From an uncultured Aliivibrio sp. (GTDB lineage: Bacteria > Pseudomonadota > Gammaproteobacteria > Enterobacterales > Vibrionaceae), in contig NZ_CAMLHO010000020.1 in assembly GCF_946479765.1 (NCBI RefSeq), positions 1 through 64,000 of the forward strand: DNA of 64,000 nucleotides. Direction: 5' to 3'. A program made the position numbers and the translations under genes. Shown here one piece after another: positions 45,753-57,577 of the stretch. The number at the start of each line of letters is the position of its first letter. The first letter of the stretch is position 1. A model generated the notes under the pieces. That model saw nothing but the letters and a program-made list of their open reading frames with translations, did no database searches and was not told the origin of the DNA.

Positions 45753-47363
45753 TTAGATTTTAAATCTACTCACTATAGTGGTTAGATTATCAGCCATTGA
45801 ACCTAATCTTTCTGCTTGCATTTCTGTTGCATCAACATCAAGTGCATTTTCTTTTGCACATCGGTTAATCTCTACAATAAGTTGATTCACGCTCGATGTC
45901 GCAGCTAATTGCTCTTCTGTTGATACAGATATCTGGCTATTCATTGTTTGTATCACTGAAACAGCATCAAAAATCGACTTCACTGTATCTTGAGTTATTA
46001 TTGTTTTTTCTGCAATTTGATGTGCATCGTCTGAATTACTTTGCATAAGAGTCACTGATGTAACTGCTTCATTTTGTAACTCGGCAATCATAGTCGATAT
46101 CTGAGCCGTACTCTCTTGCGTTCTACTCGCTAATAATCGAACTTCATCCGCAACAACAGCAAACCCTCTACCACTTTCACCCGCTCTCGCTGCTTCAATT
46201 GCTGCATTTAATGCCAATAAGTTTGTTTGATCAGCAATGCTGCGAATTACATCAAGAATACTGCCTATATTATCCGTTTTAACCTGCAAATTACCAATAA
46301 CCTTAGATACATTTCTAATATTAACAGCAAGTGCCTGCATATCATTATTCAGGCTGCCAATAGTCGAAATGCAGTGCGTTGACGTATTGTTCACATCTAA
46401 TGCTGAATCTGATGCTTGAATTGCACTTTGAGTTACCTCATCAATACTAATAACGACTTGATTTGTAGCGACTGCGGCTTGGCCTAATTGATCTGTTTGC
46501 GCTCTCATACTAACATTCATCGTATGAGAAGAAGACGATAGACGATGAGATGATTCACTTAACTCTATTGTTAATTGATTAATTTCTGTTACCATTTTTT
46601 TAATATTTCTTGCCATCTCAAGTACTCGACCATAAATACCTTCATGCTCTGAACTCATATCATTTATATGGCTTAAATCACCACGAGATATTCAGTCAAT
46701 CACATTTAAGATAATCTCAGGATCGTTACCTAGTGTCTTATTATATTTTCGAACAGCAAAAAGCATAACTAAACCAATAAATAAATTAACAATGAAACCA
46801 ATAGTTAATCCTTCTATTAGAAAAGAATAGAAAGTATCATTCACTTTCTTCTCTTGAACACCACTACCTAAGTACCAATTCCAAACTTTACTTTTTACAG
46901 CGATCGACTTCACTTCAGTCGTAATGTTTTCTCGTGTCGTGAACCAAGAATAAGTGATCACCTCTCCAGCAACCGTTAAATGATTAAGTATATGAACCTT
47001 TGCTTCAGAGCTAACAATATCAGCAAATGGTTTACCAATAATTTGAGGATCTAAAGGGGCTGCTAAAAAAACCAAGTTTTCATCCGTCATCCAGATATAC
47101 TCATTATCTGAATACGCATAGCTTTGCATCAATTCACTAGCTAGTCTTTTTGCTTTTATTTCATCCAGCTCACCAGAAACTACTTTTTGCTCTAATGTAG
47201 CAATGGTATTTTTAGCATTTGTTAGTAAGTTTTCTAATCGTGTTACGTTATTTATTTCTAATGTATATCTAACATTGTATGCGCCCATAATAATAGACCC
47301 AAACATTGCAGCAGAAAAAATTAAATAGATGATGACATACTTAGATTTAGTATTAAGTTGCAT
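45753..47363 (-). pseudogene. Methyl-accepting chemotaxis protein interrupted by an in-frame TGA
   Basis: Two ORFs in the same frame make up one chemoreceptor. The upstream part (start ATG 47363) has two membrane spans and a Cache sensor (YSDNEYIWMTDENLVF), ending in the HAMP start EIILNVID. After a TGA at 46692-46694 the same frame resumes with [11 protein letters not shown] and continues through HAMP to a complete signalling domain ([20 protein letters not shown]). No indel is needed, and a single C-to-T change in an Arg CGA codon would account for it. It is a pseudogene, unless the stop is read through or is a sequencing error. The C-terminal half has its own ATG at 46658. Confidence 0.88.
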
Positions 47364-47530
47364 GTGTATTCTCAAATTAAATAACCATTAATAGTAGTGC
47401 TAGTCATTCTTTGAGTTTTTTTGAATATGTCCTTAGAAAGAAAAGCTCCCAACCTTACCAGAGGTAGCATTATTAATCATACCTATTTCAAATCGGCCAA
47501 ATGTAAGGAAACATTTCAAATGACTGTATA

Positions 47531-47565
47531 TACAAAAAAACCATTCATATTTCTACAAATGGCTT
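47531..47565 (-). terminator. End of the sdh-suc operon
   Basis: On the minus strand AAGCCATT pairs with AATGGTTT (plus-strand 47558-47565 and 47538-47545) and a run of T follows. It lies about 30 bp after the sucD stop. Confidence 0.8.
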
Positions 47566-47594
47566 AAAACCTGTTAACTTATTGATTTAAATAA

Positions 47595-48467
47595 TTACCA
47601 ACCAGTCACTTCCCGTAAGCCTTTACCGATATCAGCAAGGCTCTTAACGGTTTTAACACCCGCGGCTTCTAGTGCTGCAAACTTATCTTCCGCAGTCCCT
47701 TTACCACCAGAGATAATTGCACCGGCATGCCCCATGCGCTTACCTGGAGGCGCAGTAACACCGGCAATGTAAGACACTACTGGTTTAGTTACATTATGTT
47801 TAATGTACTCAGCAGCTTCTTCTTCCGCTGTTCCACCGATCTCACCAATCATTACAATTGCTTCAGTCTCTGGATCTTCTTGGAATAGCTTTAGAATATC
47901 AATGAAGTTTGAACCAGGTATTGGGTCACCACCAATACCAACACACGTTGATTGGCCGAAACCTTCATCAGTTGTTTGTTTAACTGCTTCATAAGTCAGT
48001 GTACCTGAGCGAGATACAATACCTACTTTACCTTTCTTATGAATGTGACCAGGCATAATACCAATCTTACATTCATCAGGAGTAATAACACCCGGACAGT
48101 TAGGACCGATCATCACTACGCCTTCTGCATCTAGACGAACTTTAACATCTAGAAGATCAAGAGTAGGAATGCCTTCTGTAATCGTTACGATTAATTTAAT
48201 ACCCGCATCAATTGCTTCAAGAATCGCATCTTTACAGAAAGGTGCTGGTACATAGATAACAGAAGCCGTTGCGCCAGTTGCTTCAACTGCATCACGAACG
48301 GTGTTAAATACTGGAAGGCCTAAATGAACTTGACCTCCTTTGCCTGGTGATACGCCACCAACCATTTTTGTTCCGTAATCAATCGCTTGCTCTGAGTGGA
48401 AAGTACCTTGGCCACCAGTGAAGCCTTGGCAGATAACTTTTGTATCTTTATTAATTAGTACAGACAT
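47595..48467 (-). CDS. sucD: Succinyl-CoA synthetase alpha subunit
   Basis: The 290-residue product binds CoA in its N-terminal Rossmann domain ([18 protein letters not shown]) and carries the phospho-histidine in [18 protein letters not shown]. With SucC it makes succinate and ATP or GTP from succinyl-CoA. It overlaps sucC by one base (TAATG) and is the last gene of the operon. Confidence 0.98.
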   Translation of the reverse strand: MSVLINKDTKVICQGFTGGQGTFHSEQAIDYGTKMVGGVSPGKGGQVHLGLPVFNTVRDAVEATGATASVIYVPAPFCKDAILEAIDAGIKLIVTITEGIPTLDLLDVKVRLDAEGVVMIGPNCPGVITPDECKIGIMPGHIHKKGKVGIVSRSGTLTYEAVKQTTDEGFGQSTCVGIGGDPIPGSNFIDILKLFQEDPETEAIVMIGEIGGTAEEEAAEYIKHNVTKPVVSYIAGVTAPPGKRMGHAGAIISGGKGTAEDKFAALEAAGVKTVKSLADIGKGLREVTGW

Positions 48468-49633
48468 TATTTGCCCTCCGCAGCAGCAACAACTTTTTCA
48501 GCCGCTTCAGTTAATGAAGTAGCAGCAATGATATTTAGGCCACTTTCAGCCAGTTTTTGTGAACCTAGTGGTGCGTTATTACCTTCAAGGCGAACAACAA
48601 CAGGCACTTTTACACCGACTTCTTCAACCGCACCAATTATGCCATCTGCAATTAGATCACAACGTACAATACCACCGAAGATGTTAACCAGAACGGCTTT
48701 TACATTGCTGTCTGATAGGATGATCTTAAACGCTTCTGTCACTCGCTCTTTTGTTGCACCGCCGCCAACATCTAAGAAGTTAGCAGGTTGGCCACCGTGA
48801 AGATTCACGATATCCATTGTGCCCATAGCAAGGCCTGCGCCATTAACCATACAACCAATGCTGCCATCTAGAGCAACGTAATTTAATTCCCATTGTGCTG
48901 CATGAGCTTCGCGCTCATCTTCTTGAGATGGGTCGTGCATTTCACGCAATTTTGGTTGACGGTACATTGCGTTTGAATCAATGTTAATTTTACCATCCAG
49001 ACACAGAAGATTGCCTTCTGCTGTCACTACAAGTGGGTTTATTTCTAGTAGAGCCAAATCATACTCAGCAAACATATTGCCAAGACCTATAAAGATCTTA
49101 ACAAATTGCTTAACTTGATCGCCTTCAAGGCCAAGTTTAAATGCTAATTCACGACCTTGGAAAGCCTGAGGGCCAACTAATGGATCAATCGCCGCTTGAT
49201 GGATCAACTCTGGAGTTTCTTCTGCAATCTTCTCAATATCCACACCACCTTCAGTCGATGCCATGAAAACGATACGACGCGTAGCACGGTCAACAACCGC
49301 ACCTAGATATAATTCGTTTGCAATATTTGATGCTTCTTCAACCAAAACTTTAGTTACTGGCTGGCCTTTAGCATCCGTTTGGAAAGTCACTAGATTTTTA
49401 CCTAGCCACTTTTGAGCGAATTCTTTTACACCTTCTTTTGTATCATGCAGTTCAACACCGCCCGCTTTACCGCGACCACCAGCGTGAACTTGACACTTAA
49501 CCACTTTTTTTGCAGTACTGATACGTCCTGCCGCTTCAAAAGCTTCTTGAGCCGTATCACATGCGTAACCTTCAGGTACAGGAAGGCCGTACTCTGCAAA
49601 GAGTTGCTTTGCTTGATATTCATGTAGGTTCAT
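48467..49633 (-). CDS. sucC: Succinyl-CoA synthetase beta subunit
   Basis: The 388-residue product has an N-terminal ATP-grasp domain ([30 protein letters not shown]) and a C-terminal CoA-ligase domain ([28 protein letters not shown]). It supplies the nucleotide site of the enzyme. A 150 bp gap with a hairpin separates it from sucB. Confidence 0.98.
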   Translation of the reverse strand: MNLHEYQAKQLFAEYGLPVPEGYACDTAQEAFEAAGRISTAKKVVKCQVHAGGRGKAGGVELHDTKEGVKEFAQKWLGKNLVTFQTDAKGQPVTKVLVEEASNIANELYLGAVVDRATRRIVFMASTEGGVDIEKIAEETPELIHQAAIDPLVGPQAFQGRELAFKLGLEGDQVKQFVKIFIGLGNMFAEYDLALLEINPLVVTAEGNLLCLDGKINIDSNAMYRQPKLREMHDPSQEDEREAHAAQWELNYVALDGSIGCMVNGAGLAMGTMDIVNLHGGQPANFLDVGGGATKERVTEAFKIILSDSNVKAVLVNIFGGIVRCDLIADGIIGAVEEVGVKVPVVVRLEGNNAPLGSQKLAESGLNIIAATSLTEAAEKVVAAAEGK

Positions 49634-49785
49634 TATGTTCTATCCATTTTATGTTATTCCCTTTGATGGGAATTTTTAATGTCCTAAGACGCTCTAAGGC
49701 ATCTTTCTATTTTTATCCAATAATGAAGTTGAATAAGAGGCTACCGTGAGCATAGTAGCCTTTGTTTATTTCTAGATATTTATGA

Positions 49786-50997
49786 CTAAACGTCTAGTAG
49801 TAAGCGAGCAGGATCTTCAAGTAACTCTTTAATAGTTACTAAGAAACCTACTGATTCACGACCATCGATTAAACGGTGGTCATAAGATAAAGCAAGGTAC
49901 ATCATTGGCAGTATTTCTACCTTTCCATTAACAGCCATTGGGCGGTCTTGGATTTTGTGCATACCTAAAATTGCCGCTTGTGGTGGGTTGATAATTGGCG
50001 TCGACATAAGCGAACCAAATACACCACCATTAGTGATAGTAAAGTTACCACCGATTAAGTCTTCAACTGCTAGTTTGCCATCACGACCTTTAATCGCCAG
50101 TTCTTTAATGCCTTTTTCAATATCAGCAAAACCAAGTGCATCACAGTCTTTTAGTACTGGAGTCACTAAACCACGTGGCGTAGATACCGCCATGCTAATA
50201 TCAAAATAGTTATGATAAATAATATCATCACCATCAATGGATGCGTTCACTTCAGGGTAGCGTTTAAGTGCTTCAGTTACCGCTTTCACATAGAAAGACA
50301 TGAAACCTAAACGAGTGCCGTGACGCTTTTCAAACTGCTCTTGATACTGTTTACGAAGTTCCATGATTGGTTTCATGTTTACTTCATTAAACGTCGTTAG
50401 CATTGCCGTGCTGTTTTTCGCTTCCAATAAACGTCTTGCTACTGTTTTACGAAGACGAGTCATTGGTACGCGCTTTTGGCTACGATGAGCAAGTGCTTCT
50501 GACGGTTTATCCGTTGATTTTTCAGCTTTTGGTGCTGCCTTTAACGCGGCAACATGAGCATCAACGTCTTCACGAGTAATTCGACCACCAACACCTGTGC
50601 CTTTTACATCAGAAGGAGCAATATCATGCTCACCGAGAAGACGACGAACCGCAGGGCTCAAGGCATCGTTGCTCTCTTCAGATAAAGAAGCGGTATGACG
50701 CTTATCAGGAGAAGACTCCGTCTCATTTGTCACATCTTTTGTTGGCTCACCAACAACAGCGCCCGGTTTGATTTTAGCAAGTAGCTGCTTAGAAAGTACC
50801 GTTGCACCTTCTACTTCTAAAATAGCTTCTAGTATACCGGCTTCTGGAGCTGGCACTTCAAGCACTACTTTATCCGTTTCAATATCTACAAGTATTTCGT
50901 CACGCTCAACTGTATCACCAGGTTGTTTATGCCATGTTGCTACAGTAGCGTCTGCTACAGATTCAGGTAAATCTGGAACCAGAATTTCGATTGTCAT
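49786..50997 (-). CDS. sucB: Dihydrolipoyl succinyltransferase (E2 of 2-oxoglutarate dehydrogenase)
   Basis: The 403-residue product has one N-terminal lipoyl domain (lipoyl Lys43 in ETDKVVLEV), a flexible linker, a peripheral-subunit-binding domain ([13 protein letters not shown]) and a C-terminal catalytic domain with the active-site His in [11 protein letters not shown]. It forms the core of the 2-oxoglutarate dehydrogenase complex. It follows sucA by 19 bases. Confidence 0.98.
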   Translation of the reverse strand: MTIEILVPDLPESVADATVATWHKQPGDTVERDEILVDIETDKVVLEVPAPEAGILEAILEVEGATVLSKQLLAKIKPGAVVGEPTKDVTNETESSPDKRHTASLSEESNDALSPAVRRLLGEHDIAPSDVKGTGVGGRITREDVDAHVAALKAAPKAEKSTDKPSEALAHRSQKRVPMTRLRKTVARRLLEAKNSTAMLTTFNEVNMKPIMELRKQYQEQFEKRHGTRLGFMSFYVKAVTEALKRYPEVNASIDGDDIIYHNYFDISMAVSTPRGLVTPVLKDCDALGFADIEKGIKELAIKGRDGKLAVEDLIGGNFTITNGGVFGSLMSTPIINPPQAAILGMHKIQDRPMAVNGKVEILPMMYLALSYDHRLIDGRESVGFLVTIKELLEDPARLLLDV

Positions 50998-51016
50998 ATC
51001 CGTTTTCCTATACTTT

Positions 51017-53833
51017 CTAGTTCTTATCTAGGGTAAGAGCGTCTTCAACTAACGCTTTCTGTTGTTTCACGTGCACTGACATATAGCCAACTGCCGGAGA
51101 GGCAGACGCTGGACGTCCTGCATAATGTAAGAGTGCATTATCAGGCAATGCAGAACGGAAGTTATGTTGACTAGAGTACCAAGCACCCTGGTTTTGAGGC
51201 TCTTCTTGACACCAAACATAATCCACTACATTCGTATATTGTGCGATAGCGGCTTCTACTTCTTCTTTAGGGAATGGGTAAAGCTGTTCAATTCGAACAA
51301 TAGCAACATCATTCTGTTCATTCATACGACGCTGTTCTAGTAGGTCAAAATACACCTTACCTGAACAGAAAACGACACGTTTAACTTGTGCTGGATCCAA
51401 TACATCAATTTCTGGAATCGCAGGCTGGAAGTTACCTTCTGCAAGCTCTTCCAGCGACGATGTACACAGAGGATGACGCAGTAATGATTTTGGTGACATC
51501 ACGATTAATGGTCGACGCATAGGACGAATCACTTGGCGACGAAGCATGTGATACACCTGTGCAGGTGTTGATGGAACAACAACTTGCATATTCTGTTCAG
51601 CACACATTTGCAAGAAACGCTCAAGTCGTGCAGATGAATGCTCTGGACCTTGGCCTTCATAACCATGAGGTAATAGCATAGTAAGACCACACATACGGCC
51701 CCATTTTTGCTCACCCGATGAAATGAACTGATCAATAACGACTTGTGCACAGTTGGCAAAATCACCAAATTGCGCTTCCCAAATGGTTAAACCACCCGGT
51801 TCAGCCGTTGCATAACCATATTCGAACGCAAGTACTGCCGCTTCTGATAATACAGAGTCATGCACTTCAAATGGACCTTGCTTATCATGAATGTTAGCTA
51901 GAGGTACATAAGTGCTCGCGTCTGATTGATTGTGAAGTACCGCATGACGATGGAAGAAGGTACCACGACCAGAATCTTGGCCTGTAATACGAATTCGCTT
52001 ACCTTCATCAACTAGAGTTGCATACGCTAACGTTTCTGCCATACCCCAATCAATTGCTTTTTCACCAGCGACCATAGAGATACGGTCATTACACATTTTA
52101 TTTACACGACTGTGTAATTTATGGCTTTCTGGGTACTGACAAATACGTTGACCAAGTTCGACTAAGCGACCTTTATCAAACTGATTAGCCCACTCCATAT
52201 TCCACTCATGACCAATAAATGGAGTCCAATCAACATTATGCAGCTGCATTGGACGCCATTCTTTCACTACGACTTCACCATGATCTAAAGCATCACGATA
52301 TTCATTAATTAGCTGCGTGGTTGTTTCCAATTCAAGATCTTGACGCTCAATTAAAGTATCAGCATACAACTTACGAGGTGTTGGGTGCTTTTTGATTTTT
52401 TGATACATCAATGGTTGAGTTGCGTTTGGTTCATCAGCTTCGTTATGACCGTGACGACGATAACAAACTAAATCAATCACAACATCGCGTTTAAATTCAT
52501 TACGATAATCAAGAGCAATGCGAGTAACAAAAGCAACGGCTTCAGGATCATCCGCATTAACATGGAAAATCGGAGCCTGAACCATTTTAGCAATATCGGT
52601 ACAATACTGCGTTGAACGCATGTCTTTCGGATTCGATGTAGTAAAACCAACTTGGTTATTAATAACGATACGAATCGTACCACCGACATGGAATGCACGA
52701 GCCTGAGACATATTGAATGTTTCAGCCACCACGCCTTGCCCAGCAATAGCTGAATCACCATGAATAGTAATTGGAATGACTTTGTCACCTGCTGCATCAT
52801 TTAAACGGTCTTGACGAGCACGTACTGAACCAATAACAACGGGATTAACAATTTCAAGATGAGAAGGGTTAAACGCTAAGGCTAGATGAACATTACCGCC
52901 TGATGTCGCAAAATCAGAAGAGAAACCTTGATGATATTTCACATCACCAGTACCCCATGATTCGCCGTGTTTACCAGCAAATTCATCGAATAAGTCTTGA
53001 GGTTTTTTACCAAGGACATTGATTAACATATTCAAACGCCCGCGGTGAGCCATACCGATCACGACTTCACGGCCACCATTTTCACCAGCACGACGGATAA
53101 GTTCCTTCACCATCGGAACCATGGCATCGCCACCTTCCAATGAGAATCGTTTAGCGCCTGGGAATTTTGCACCTAGGTATCGTTCTAGCCCTTCGGCAGC
53201 AGTCAACTCTTCAAGAAAAGTCAGTTTTTCTTGAGCAGTAAATGTTGGCTTGCCTGCCACTGATTCTAAACGCTGTTGGATCCAACGTTTTTCTTCTGTG
53301 TTGGTAATGTGCATGTACTCAGCACCAATAGAGCCACAATAAGTGCCACGTAGTGCTTCATACAGTTCAGAAAGTTTCATTGTCTCTTGCCCTAAAGCAA
53401 AAGAGCCGACATTAAACGTTTCTAAAAAATCATCATCGGTTAGATTATGAAAAGCAGGATCTAACTCTGCAACATATTCATGCAGCTGTAGTGCTAATGG
53501 GTCTAAATTCGCATTTTGGTGACCACGAAAACGGTATGCATTAATTAATTGCAATACTCTTACTTGCTTAGCATCTACATCTGGATCATTAACTTGAGCA
53601 CTAACTTGCTTTGTTTCTTTCGCAAGACGACGGAAATATTCTCGTACAGGGGAATGGGCCTGCTCAGATACACCAGTATTTTCAACTGGAAGTGTATCAA
53701 AAACTTCTCTCCATTCATCGCTAACGATTTCCGGGTCACTGAGATAGAGTTCGTAGAGATCTTCCACGTACGTTGCATTAGCGCCAGCTAAATGTGAAGA
53801 CTCAAACCATGCCTTCATCACGCTATTCTGCAT
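51017..53833 (-). CDS. sucA: 2-oxoglutarate dehydrogenase E1
   Basis: The 938-residue product is the thiamine diphosphate-dependent E1 that decarboxylates 2-oxoglutarate. The N-terminal E2-binding segment ([19 protein letters not shown]), the active-site motifs [11 protein letters not shown] and the ThDP-binding GDSAIAGQG region, and the C-terminal transketolase-like half are all present. Length and start match E. coli SucA. It is 121 bp after sdhB in the same direction. Confidence 0.98.
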   Translation of the reverse strand: MQNSVMKAWFESSHLAGANATYVEDLYELYLSDPEIVSDEWREVFDTLPVENTGVSEQAHSPVREYFRRLAKETKQVSAQVNDPDVDAKQVRVLQLINAYRFRGHQNANLDPLALQLHEYVAELDPAFHNLTDDDFLETFNVGSFALGQETMKLSELYEALRGTYCGSIGAEYMHITNTEEKRWIQQRLESVAGKPTFTAQEKLTFLEELTAAEGLERYLGAKFPGAKRFSLEGGDAMVPMVKELIRRAGENGGREVVIGMAHRGRLNMLINVLGKKPQDLFDEFAGKHGESWGTGDVKYHQGFSSDFATSGGNVHLALAFNPSHLEIVNPVVIGSVRARQDRLNDAAGDKVIPITIHGDSAIAGQGVVAETFNMSQARAFHVGGTIRIVINNQVGFTTSNPKDMRSTQYCTDIAKMVQAPIFHVNADDPEAVAFVTRIALDYRNEFKRDVVIDLVCYRRHGHNEADEPNATQPLMYQKIKKHPTPRKLYADTLIERQDLELETTTQLINEYRDALDHGEVVVKEWRPMQLHNVDWTPFIGHEWNMEWANQFDKGRLVELGQRICQYPESHKLHSRVNKMCNDRISMVAGEKAIDWGMAETLAYATLVDEGKRIRITGQDSGRGTFFHRHAVLHNQSDASTYVPLANIHDKQGPFEVHDSVLSEAAVLAFEYGYATAEPGGLTIWEAQFGDFANCAQVVIDQFISSGEQKWGRMCGLTMLLPHGYEGQGPEHSSARLERFLQMCAEQNMQVVVPSTPAQVYHMLRRQVIRPMRRPLIVMSPKSLLRHPLCTSSLEELAEGNFQPAIPEIDVLDPAQVKRVVFCSGKVYFDLLEQRRMNEQNDVAIVRIEQLYPFPKEEVEAAIAQYTNVVDYVWCQEEPQNQGAWYSSQHNFRSALPDNALLHYAGRPASASPAVGYMSVHVKQQKALVEDALTLDKN

Positions 53834-53954
53834 TATTTTCCCTTAATCCAGTAGTTTCACGTCTATCCCGGTCTTTTGGCCGGGCTTATAAACTTCAACT
53901 TACTCACTGTCTAATAACATTTACTAGATCAATCAGTAAGTTGAGGGTGTATGG

Positions 53955-54668
53955 CTATACCGCTTTTTTCAATAGCATGGTCTTAATATGACCAATGGCT
54001 TTTGTTGGGTTTAACCCCTTAGGACATACACTTACACAATTCATTATGCCATGGCAACGAAAAACACTGAATGCATCGTCTAAATTAGACAAACGTTCAT
54101 TTGTTGCCGTATCACGACTATCAATTAACCAACGGTACGCTGCAAGCAGCCCTGCTGGTCCGATAAATTTATCAGGGTTCCACCAGAATGATGGGCACGA
54201 AGTTGTACAACACGCACACATAATACACTCATACAACCCATCTAAGTGCTCACGCTCTTCAGGAGATTGTAGGTTTTCTCTTGAAGGAGGCGTTGCACCA
54301 TCGCTGATTAAGAACGGTTTTACTTTTTCATAATTTTCATAGAACTGTGCCATATCGACAATCAGGTCTCGAACAACAGGTAAACCAGGTAATGGACGAA
54401 TAACAAGATCACCTTTACCAATTAACTCAGATAATGAGGTGATACAAGCCAATCCATTTTTACCGTTCATGTTCAAACCATCAGAACCACATACGCCTTC
54501 ACGACATGAGCGGCGGAATGATAAGGTAGGATCTTGCTCTTTTAATAAGATAAGTGCATCTAACACCATCATATCCGAGCCTTCTTCCACTTCTAACGTA
54601 TACGCCTTCATATGAGGAGCATTATCTACATCTGGATTGTAACGATAGATTGAAAAATTTAATTTCAT
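53955..54668 (-). CDS. sdhB: Succinate dehydrogenase iron-sulfur subunit
   Basis: The 237-residue product has three sets of Cys ligands: [2Fe-2S] in CREGVCGSDGLNMNGKNGLAC, [4Fe-4S] and [3Fe-4S] in CIMCACCTTSCPSFWW and CHGIMNCVSVCPKGLNP. It passes electrons from SdhA to ubiquinone in the membrane subunits. It follows sdhA by 14 bases. Confidence 0.98.
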   Translation of the reverse strand: MKLNFSIYRYNPDVDNAPHMKAYTLEVEEGSDMMVLDALILLKEQDPTLSFRRSCREGVCGSDGLNMNGKNGLACITSLSELIGKGDLVIRPLPGLPVVRDLIVDMAQFYENYEKVKPFLISDGATPPSRENLQSPEEREHLDGLYECIMCACCTTSCPSFWWNPDKFIGPAGLLAAYRWLIDSRDTATNERLSNLDDAFSVFRCHGIMNCVSVCPKGLNPTKAIGHIKTMLLKKAV

Positions 54669-54682
54669 CTTTCTGCCCTCTC

Positions 54683-56449
54683 TTAGTACGTACGTGCTTT
54701 AGGTGGAAATGCTTCACGATGGATAGGTTCCATGTTTACACCACGCTTGGTCATCGATTCTGTCTCAGGGTTATACACTGAATGACATAGCCAATTAGCA
54801 TCATCACGATCAGGGAAGTCAAAACGAGCATGCGCACCACGACTTTCTGTACGATAGTTTGCTGCCACAGCGGTTGCAAATGCTGTTTCCATCAAGTTTT
54901 CTAGCTCTAAACACTCAATACGTTGCGTGTTAAATTCCGTTGATTTATCAGCAAGGTAGGCATTTTTCAGACGTTCACGAATTACTTTTAGTTCTTCGAG
55001 GCCTTTTGCCATTGCATCACCTTCACGGAATACCGAGAAGTTGTTTTGCATACACTGTTGTAGATCTTTACGAATTTGTACTGGGTCTTCACCGCCTGTA
55101 CTGTTCTCCCAGCGATTGTAACGCTCAAGAGAAGCTTCAATATCCGCTTCAGTAGCAGGTTTAGCTTCAGTTTGCTTTTTCAGGGTTTCACCTAAATGTA
55201 AGCCTGTTGCACGACCAAATACCACTAAATCAAGCAGTGAATTACCACCTAAACGGTTCGCACCATGAACAGATACTGACGCAATTTCACCACAAGCAAA
55301 TAAACCTTGGATTTCAACATCAGCACCAGAATCGTCTTGCTTAATAGCTTGACCAGACACTTGTGTTGGTACGCCACCCATCATGTAATGACAAGTAGGA
55401 ATTACTGGGATTGGTTCTTTTACTGGATCTACGTGAGCAAAGGTACGAGACAACTCACACACACCAGGTAAACGAGATTCAAGCGTTTCTTTACCTAGGT
55501 GATCCAATTTAAGCTTAATATGAGGACCCCAAGGACCGTCACAACCACGACCTTCACGGATTTCGACCATCATTGAACGTGCAACAACGTCACGGCCTGC
55601 TAGGTCTTTCGCGTTTGGAGCATAGCGCTCCATGAAGCGTTCACCATCTTTATTTAGAAGATAACCACCTTCACCACGACAGCCTTCAGTAACAAGAACG
55701 CCTGCCCCTGCAATACCTGTCGGGTGGAATTGCCACATTTCAATATCTTGCATTGGAACGCCAGCACGGATCGCCATACCAACACCATCACCGGTATTGA
55801 TGTGCGCATTAGTTGTTGACGCGTAAATACGACCAGCACCACCAGTAGCAAGAATGGTTGCTTTCGATTTAAAGTAACAAATCTCCCCTGTTTCCATACA
55901 AAGCGCGGTACAGCCTAAAATGGCACCGTCTTCATTTTTAACAAGGTCAAGCGCATACCACTCAGAAAAAATCGTCGTTTTGTGCTTAATATTTTGTTGG
56001 TATAACGTATGAAGCAAGGCGTGCCCAGTACGGTCTGCTGCTGCTGCTGTTCGTGCGGCTTGCTCACCACCAAAATTCTTAGATTGACCACCAAATGGAC
56101 GTTGATAAATAGTACCATCGTCAAAACGAGAAAACGGTAAGCCCATTTTTTCTAATTCAATAACAGACTCAGGCCCATTCTTGCACATGTATTCGATTGC
56201 ATCTTGGTCTCCAATATAATCAGAGCCTTTTACTGTATCGTACATGTGTTGTTCCCAATGATCCTCGTGTGCATTACCAAGAGCAACAGTAATGCCACCT
56301 TGAGCAGATACAGTATGAGAACGAGTTGGAAATACTTTTGATAACAAAGCACATGATAGGCCTTGTTCTGAAATTTGCAGCGCAGCTCGCATACCTGCAC
56401 CACCTGCACCGATCACTACGGTATCAAATTCTCTAACAGCAATACTCAC
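54683..56449 (-). CDS. sdhA: Succinate dehydrogenase flavoprotein subunit
   Basis: The 588-residue product oxidises succinate to fumarate. The FAD-binding [14 protein letters not shown], the flavin-linking His in [10 protein letters not shown] and the catalytic regions HPTGIAGAG and [10 protein letters not shown] are intact. A GTG start at 56449 is chosen because its G is shared with the sdhD stop (TAG), the product begins with the [11 protein letters not shown] expected from SdhA, and the length equals that of E. coli SdhA. The longer ORF starting at 56503 lies inside sdhD. Confidence 0.96.
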   Translation of the reverse strand: MSIAVREFDTVVIGAGGAGMRAALQISEQGLSCALLSKVFPTRSHTVSAQGGITVALGNAHEDHWEQHMYDTVKGSDYIGDQDAIEYMCKNGPESVIELEKMGLPFSRFDDGTIYQRPFGGQSKNFGGEQAARTAAAADRTGHALLHTLYQQNIKHKTTIFSEWYALDLVKNEDGAILGCTALCMETGEICYFKSKATILATGGAGRIYASTTNAHINTGDGVGMAIRAGVPMQDIEMWQFHPTGIAGAGVLVTEGCRGEGGYLLNKDGERFMERYAPNAKDLAGRDVVARSMMVEIREGRGCDGPWGPHIKLKLDHLGKETLESRLPGVCELSRTFAHVDPVKEPIPVIPTCHYMMGGVPTQVSGQAIKQDDSGADVEIQGLFACGEIASVSVHGANRLGGNSLLDLVVFGRATGLHLGETLKKQTEAKPATEADIEASLERYNRWENSTGGEDPVQIRKDLQQCMQNNFSVFREGDAMAKGLEELKVIRERLKNAYLADKSTEFNTQRIECLELENLMETAFATAVAANYRTESRGAHARFDFPDRDDANWLCHSVYNPETESMTKRGVNMEPIHREAFPPKARTY

Positions 56450-56796
56450 TACACACCCCACACAATAACTAAACCAGAGAAGAAATATCCTAAAAGTACA
56501 CACACTAAGCCCAATTGAAGCAGAGCACGCAACAACATAGGTTTAATGTAATCAGTGAGTACTTGCCATAAACCAATCCATGCATGAATTAATATGGAAA
56601 GAAGCGCCAACATCGTAAACACTTTTGTAAACAAACCGCCAAAGAAGTTTGTCCATGATAGGTACGTCAGATCTGGGCCAAATGCACAGAAGCCAACAAT
56701 GTATAATGTGTAGAAGGTAAGAATGATCGCGCTAGCACGAATTAAAATAAAATCGTGCACGCCGTTACGACCAAAGGAAGATACGTTAGCTACCAT
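56449..56796 (-). CDS. sdhD: Succinate dehydrogenase membrane anchor subunit D
   Basis: The 115-residue product has three membrane spans and matches E. coli SdhD in length. His residues in [16 protein letters not shown] include the probable haem b ligand and quinone-site Asp-Tyr. It anchors SdhAB with SdhC. It overlaps sdhC by seven bases and sdhA by one. Confidence 0.95.
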   Translation of the reverse strand: MVANVSSFGRNGVHDFILIRASAIILTFYTLYIVGFCAFGPDLTYLSWTNFFGGLFTKVFTMLALLSILIHAWIGLWQVLTDYIKPMLLRALLQLGLVCVLLGYFFSGLVIVWGV

Positions 56797-57191
56797 ACCA
56801 ATACTCCTGCTAAAAGAGATAATACCGCTGTAATTGCAAACGCAACTTTAGCACTTTGGGTACCTGACTCTAACTCTTCAAAATAGCCCATATCCATCAA
56901 TAAATGACGAATACCAACCACAATATGATAAGCAAGCGCAGTCAGAATTCCCCACATAATGAACGTCACAAAAAAACCATCGATATAATCAGCGGCTTGT
57001 GCGAATCCAATAGGTGAAGAAAGCGATAGGTTGAGCAACCAAAGCAGTATTCCAACAGAAACAAAAGTAATCACACCACTTACGCGATGCAAAATTGAGG
57101 CGATAGCCGTTAATGGAAAACGGATCGTTTGTAGGTCTAAGTTGACAGGTCTTGACTTTTTAACTTTCACAAGGGGCTCACTCAGCTCCAT
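56790..57191 (-). CDS. sdhC: Succinate dehydrogenase cytochrome b556 subunit
   Basis: The 133-residue product contains [19 protein letters not shown] and HRVSGVITF, both hallmarks of SdhC (quinone-site Ser and Arg), three membrane spans, and the haem-ligand His in [13 protein letters not shown]. It is the first gene of sdhCDAB-sucABCD. The ATG at 57191 gives a few more residues than E. coli SdhC; a GTG at 57170 would give the usual length and cannot be excluded. Confidence 0.95.
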   Translation of the reverse strand: MELSEPLVKVKKSRPVNLDLQTIRFPLTAIASILHRVSGVITFVSVGILLWLLNLSLSSPIGFAQAADYIDGFFVTFIMWGILTALAYHIVVGIRHLLMDMGYFEELESGTQSAKVAFAITAVLSLLAGVLVW

Positions 57192-57577
57192 TGAGCATTT
57201 TATTGTTATAGATACCTCTGTTCTATCAAAAGCTAGCGAGAATTAACATTTTCACAACTTTCATTGTGAGCAACATCTCTTTATGTGAGTCATTTAACAA
57301 ATAAAACTCTATTTTTAAGTAGATGAAAATCACGGTAACCCTATATAATATAAGGGACAGAACAGAAACTCAGCCGCAGTATACGATGTGACACATCTGA
57401 TTACAAACGCATAAATAACATCTACATCACACCACAGAAAATTAACTTTTTTTTCATTAAAAATATAAACAAGTGCACACATAAGCGCACAAAAATTGAC
57501 ATTAGCCCGTGTAATGGGTACAAAGTTGTCACTCTCATATCCGGGATATAATAAAAATATAACAAAAGGAGAATGTT
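57192..57577. other. Divergent sdhC/gltA control region
   Basis: This 386 bp AT-rich region has no real ORF. On the gltA side are two promoter candidates (57496-57524 and a TATAAT at 57547-57552). Near the middle is the short palindrome-like GATGTGACACATC (57384-57396 region), and on the sdh side a TTGTTAAATGA resembling an ArcA box. The two TCA-cycle units may share control here, as they do in enteric bacteria with ArcA and CRP. Protein sites are not certain. Confidence 0.5.
57496..57552 (+). promoter_or_regulatory. gltA promoter candidates
   Basis: A perfect -35 TTGACA (57496-57501) lies 17 bases before TACAAA (57519-57524). A second candidate is TTGTCA (57526-57531) with a perfect -10 TATAAT (57547-57552) at a short 15-base spacing. 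AAAGGAGA follows as the ribosome binding site. Confidence 0.5.

Noticed and set aside
49738..49761. Hairpin AGGCTAC/GTAGCCT between sucB and sucC as a terminator
   Set aside because: No T-run follows on the minus strand and the operon clearly continues, so it is at most a processing or stability element.
57384..57400. CRP site in the sdhC/gltA region
   Set aside because: TGTGA is present but the second half lacks TCACA at the required 6-base spacing.
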